Origin: Nitrincola alkalilacustris
GTDB taxonomy: Bacteria; Pseudomonadota; Gammaproteobacteria; Pseudomonadales; Balneatricaceae
DNA length: 64,000 nt
Direction of reading: 5' to 3'
NCBI RefSeq assembly: GCF_008973755.1
Contig: NZ_WBOM01000001.1
Span: 1 to 64,000, forward strand
The notes beneath the pieces were generated by a model that did no database searches, was not told the origin of the DNA, and worked only from the letters and a program-made list of their open reading frames with translations. Below are positions 63,391 through 64,000 of the stretch, piece after piece; the first letter of the stretch is position 1, and each line of letters opens with the position of its first letter. Position numbers and translations under genes: made by a program.

Positions 63391-64000
63391 TCAATCTGCA
63401 ATGTGGATGACCAGATTACCCAGAGCACCGGGTTTGAGTACATCCTGATGTGCTTTGGGCAGTTCGGTCAGCGCGTAGGTGGTGCGTATCACAGGTTCCA
63501 GCATCCGGCTGGCCAGCAGTGGATACAGAGACTGACCTATCTGTCGCAGTTCTGGCGCGCTGACATTGAATAACGCCATACCCATGACAGAAGCATCTCG
63601 TGCCATCAGATCACGCGGATTGATCTCGATGGTGCCACGATTACCAACCACGACGACACGTCCCTTGGGTGCCAGCGCCTTGAGGTCTCTGTCCAGATTG
63701 ACATTTGCCAGCATCTCGATGATCAGGTTAAAGCCGTTACCGGGCTGCTGCCACTGGGCAAGATGTTCCGCATCATTGTGATTGATCACCTGTGCAACCC
63801 CTTGCTGTTTCAGCAGTGCCTCGCCTTCAACCGTGCCGGCACTGGCAATCACTTTCAGGCCCGATGCTGCTGCCAGTTGCACACAGGCGATGCCAACAGC
63901 GCCGGTTGCGCCATGAATCAGTACGGTTTCACCCGCCTGTGCCTGACCACGGCCGAACAGTGCACGATGGGCCGTTGTATAGGGCACACCCAGACATGCG
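63391..64000 (-). CDS. Quinone oxidoreductase / zinc-independent alcohol dehydrogenase (partial)
   Basis: The C-terminal 203 residues of a medium-chain dehydrogenase, open at the window edge. The nucleotide loop GATGAVGIACVQLAAA, VINHND and ALAPKGRVVVVGNRG identify the quinone-reductase-like (QOR) branch; no zinc ligands are visible in the part seen. The translation runs off the sequence (ACLGVPYTTAHRALFG), so the start lies beyond position 64000. Confidence 0.88.
   Translation of the reverse strand, partial: ACLGVPYTTAHRALFGRGQAQAGETVLIHGATGAVGIACVQLAAASGLKVIASAGTVEGEALLKQQGVAQVINHNDAEHLAQWQQPGNGFNLIIEMLANVNLDRDLKALAPKGRVVVVGNRGTIEINPRDLMARDASVMGMALFNVSAPELRQIGQSLYPLLASRMLEPVIRTTYALTELPKAHQDVLKPGALGNLVIHIAD

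Overview
The window is chromosomal DNA of a gammaproteobacterium, most likely a marine member of the Oceanospirillales or a relative of the pseudomonads. This is inferred from protein sequences and gene order: coaBC-dut-algC-argB, oxyR-recG, hemB-ppk1, ftsY-ftsE-ftsX-rpoH and thiS-thiG-trmB all resemble Pseudomonas-type chromosomes, while yibN-grxC-secB and gpmI-envC-yibQ are shared with enterics. Most of the window is dense core genome with short gaps.

Layout. 1-7.2 kb: the end of an rRNA operon (5S), then tapT, secB-grxC-yibN (minus) and gpmI-envC-ctpA-yibQ (plus). 7.2-13.4 kb: coaBC-dut-algC-argB-slmA (minus) divergent from radC, then rpmB-rpmG followed by a tandem pair of structured repeats. 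13.5-25.5 kb: an EamA transporter, mutM, an alpha/beta hydrolase, a glycosyltransferase with a six-unit Pho-box array, hemB-ppk1 behind a second Pho box, an SDR protein, oxyR-recG and a DUF501 protein. 25.6-38 kb: ferredoxin, coaD, a TetR regulator, rsmD with a degenerate M16-like membrane protein, ftsY-ftsE-ftsX, a methyltransferase, an unknown membrane-anchored protein, rpoH, DUF423, thiS-thiG-trmB. 38-43 kb: a Cpx-type envelope stress locus (cpxP divergent from cpxRA around a perfect CpxR box) and glnK-amtB-glnK behind a sigma-54 promoter and an NtrC site. 43-50.6 kb: a small unknown protein, ubiK, the ComM/YifB ATPase, an EAL protein, rep, cytochrome c5 and tRNA-Arg(CCG). 50.6-53.6 kb: a visibly AT-richer accessory stretch beside the tRNA, with a tiny Cys/His-rich secreted protein, a DUF4236 protein, a voltage-gated-like K+ channel and a broken phage integrase. 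53.6-64 kb: a PAS sensor kinase, a GlxA-type regulator with LysE and MFS transporters, a periplasmic-sensing GGDEF-EAL protein, a chemoreceptor, a small unknown protein and the edge of a quinone oxidoreductase.

Regulation is unusually readable here. Phosphate (PhoB), nitrogen (NtrC/sigma-54) and envelope stress (CpxR, probable sigma-E at rpoH) each have recognisable sites next to genes that fit them. The most interesting items are the Pho-box array in front of an MJ1255-type glycosyltransferase (possible lipid remodelling in phosphate starvation), the tRNA-linked channel/DUF4236/secreted-peptide operon, and the duplicated double-hairpin element after rpmG.
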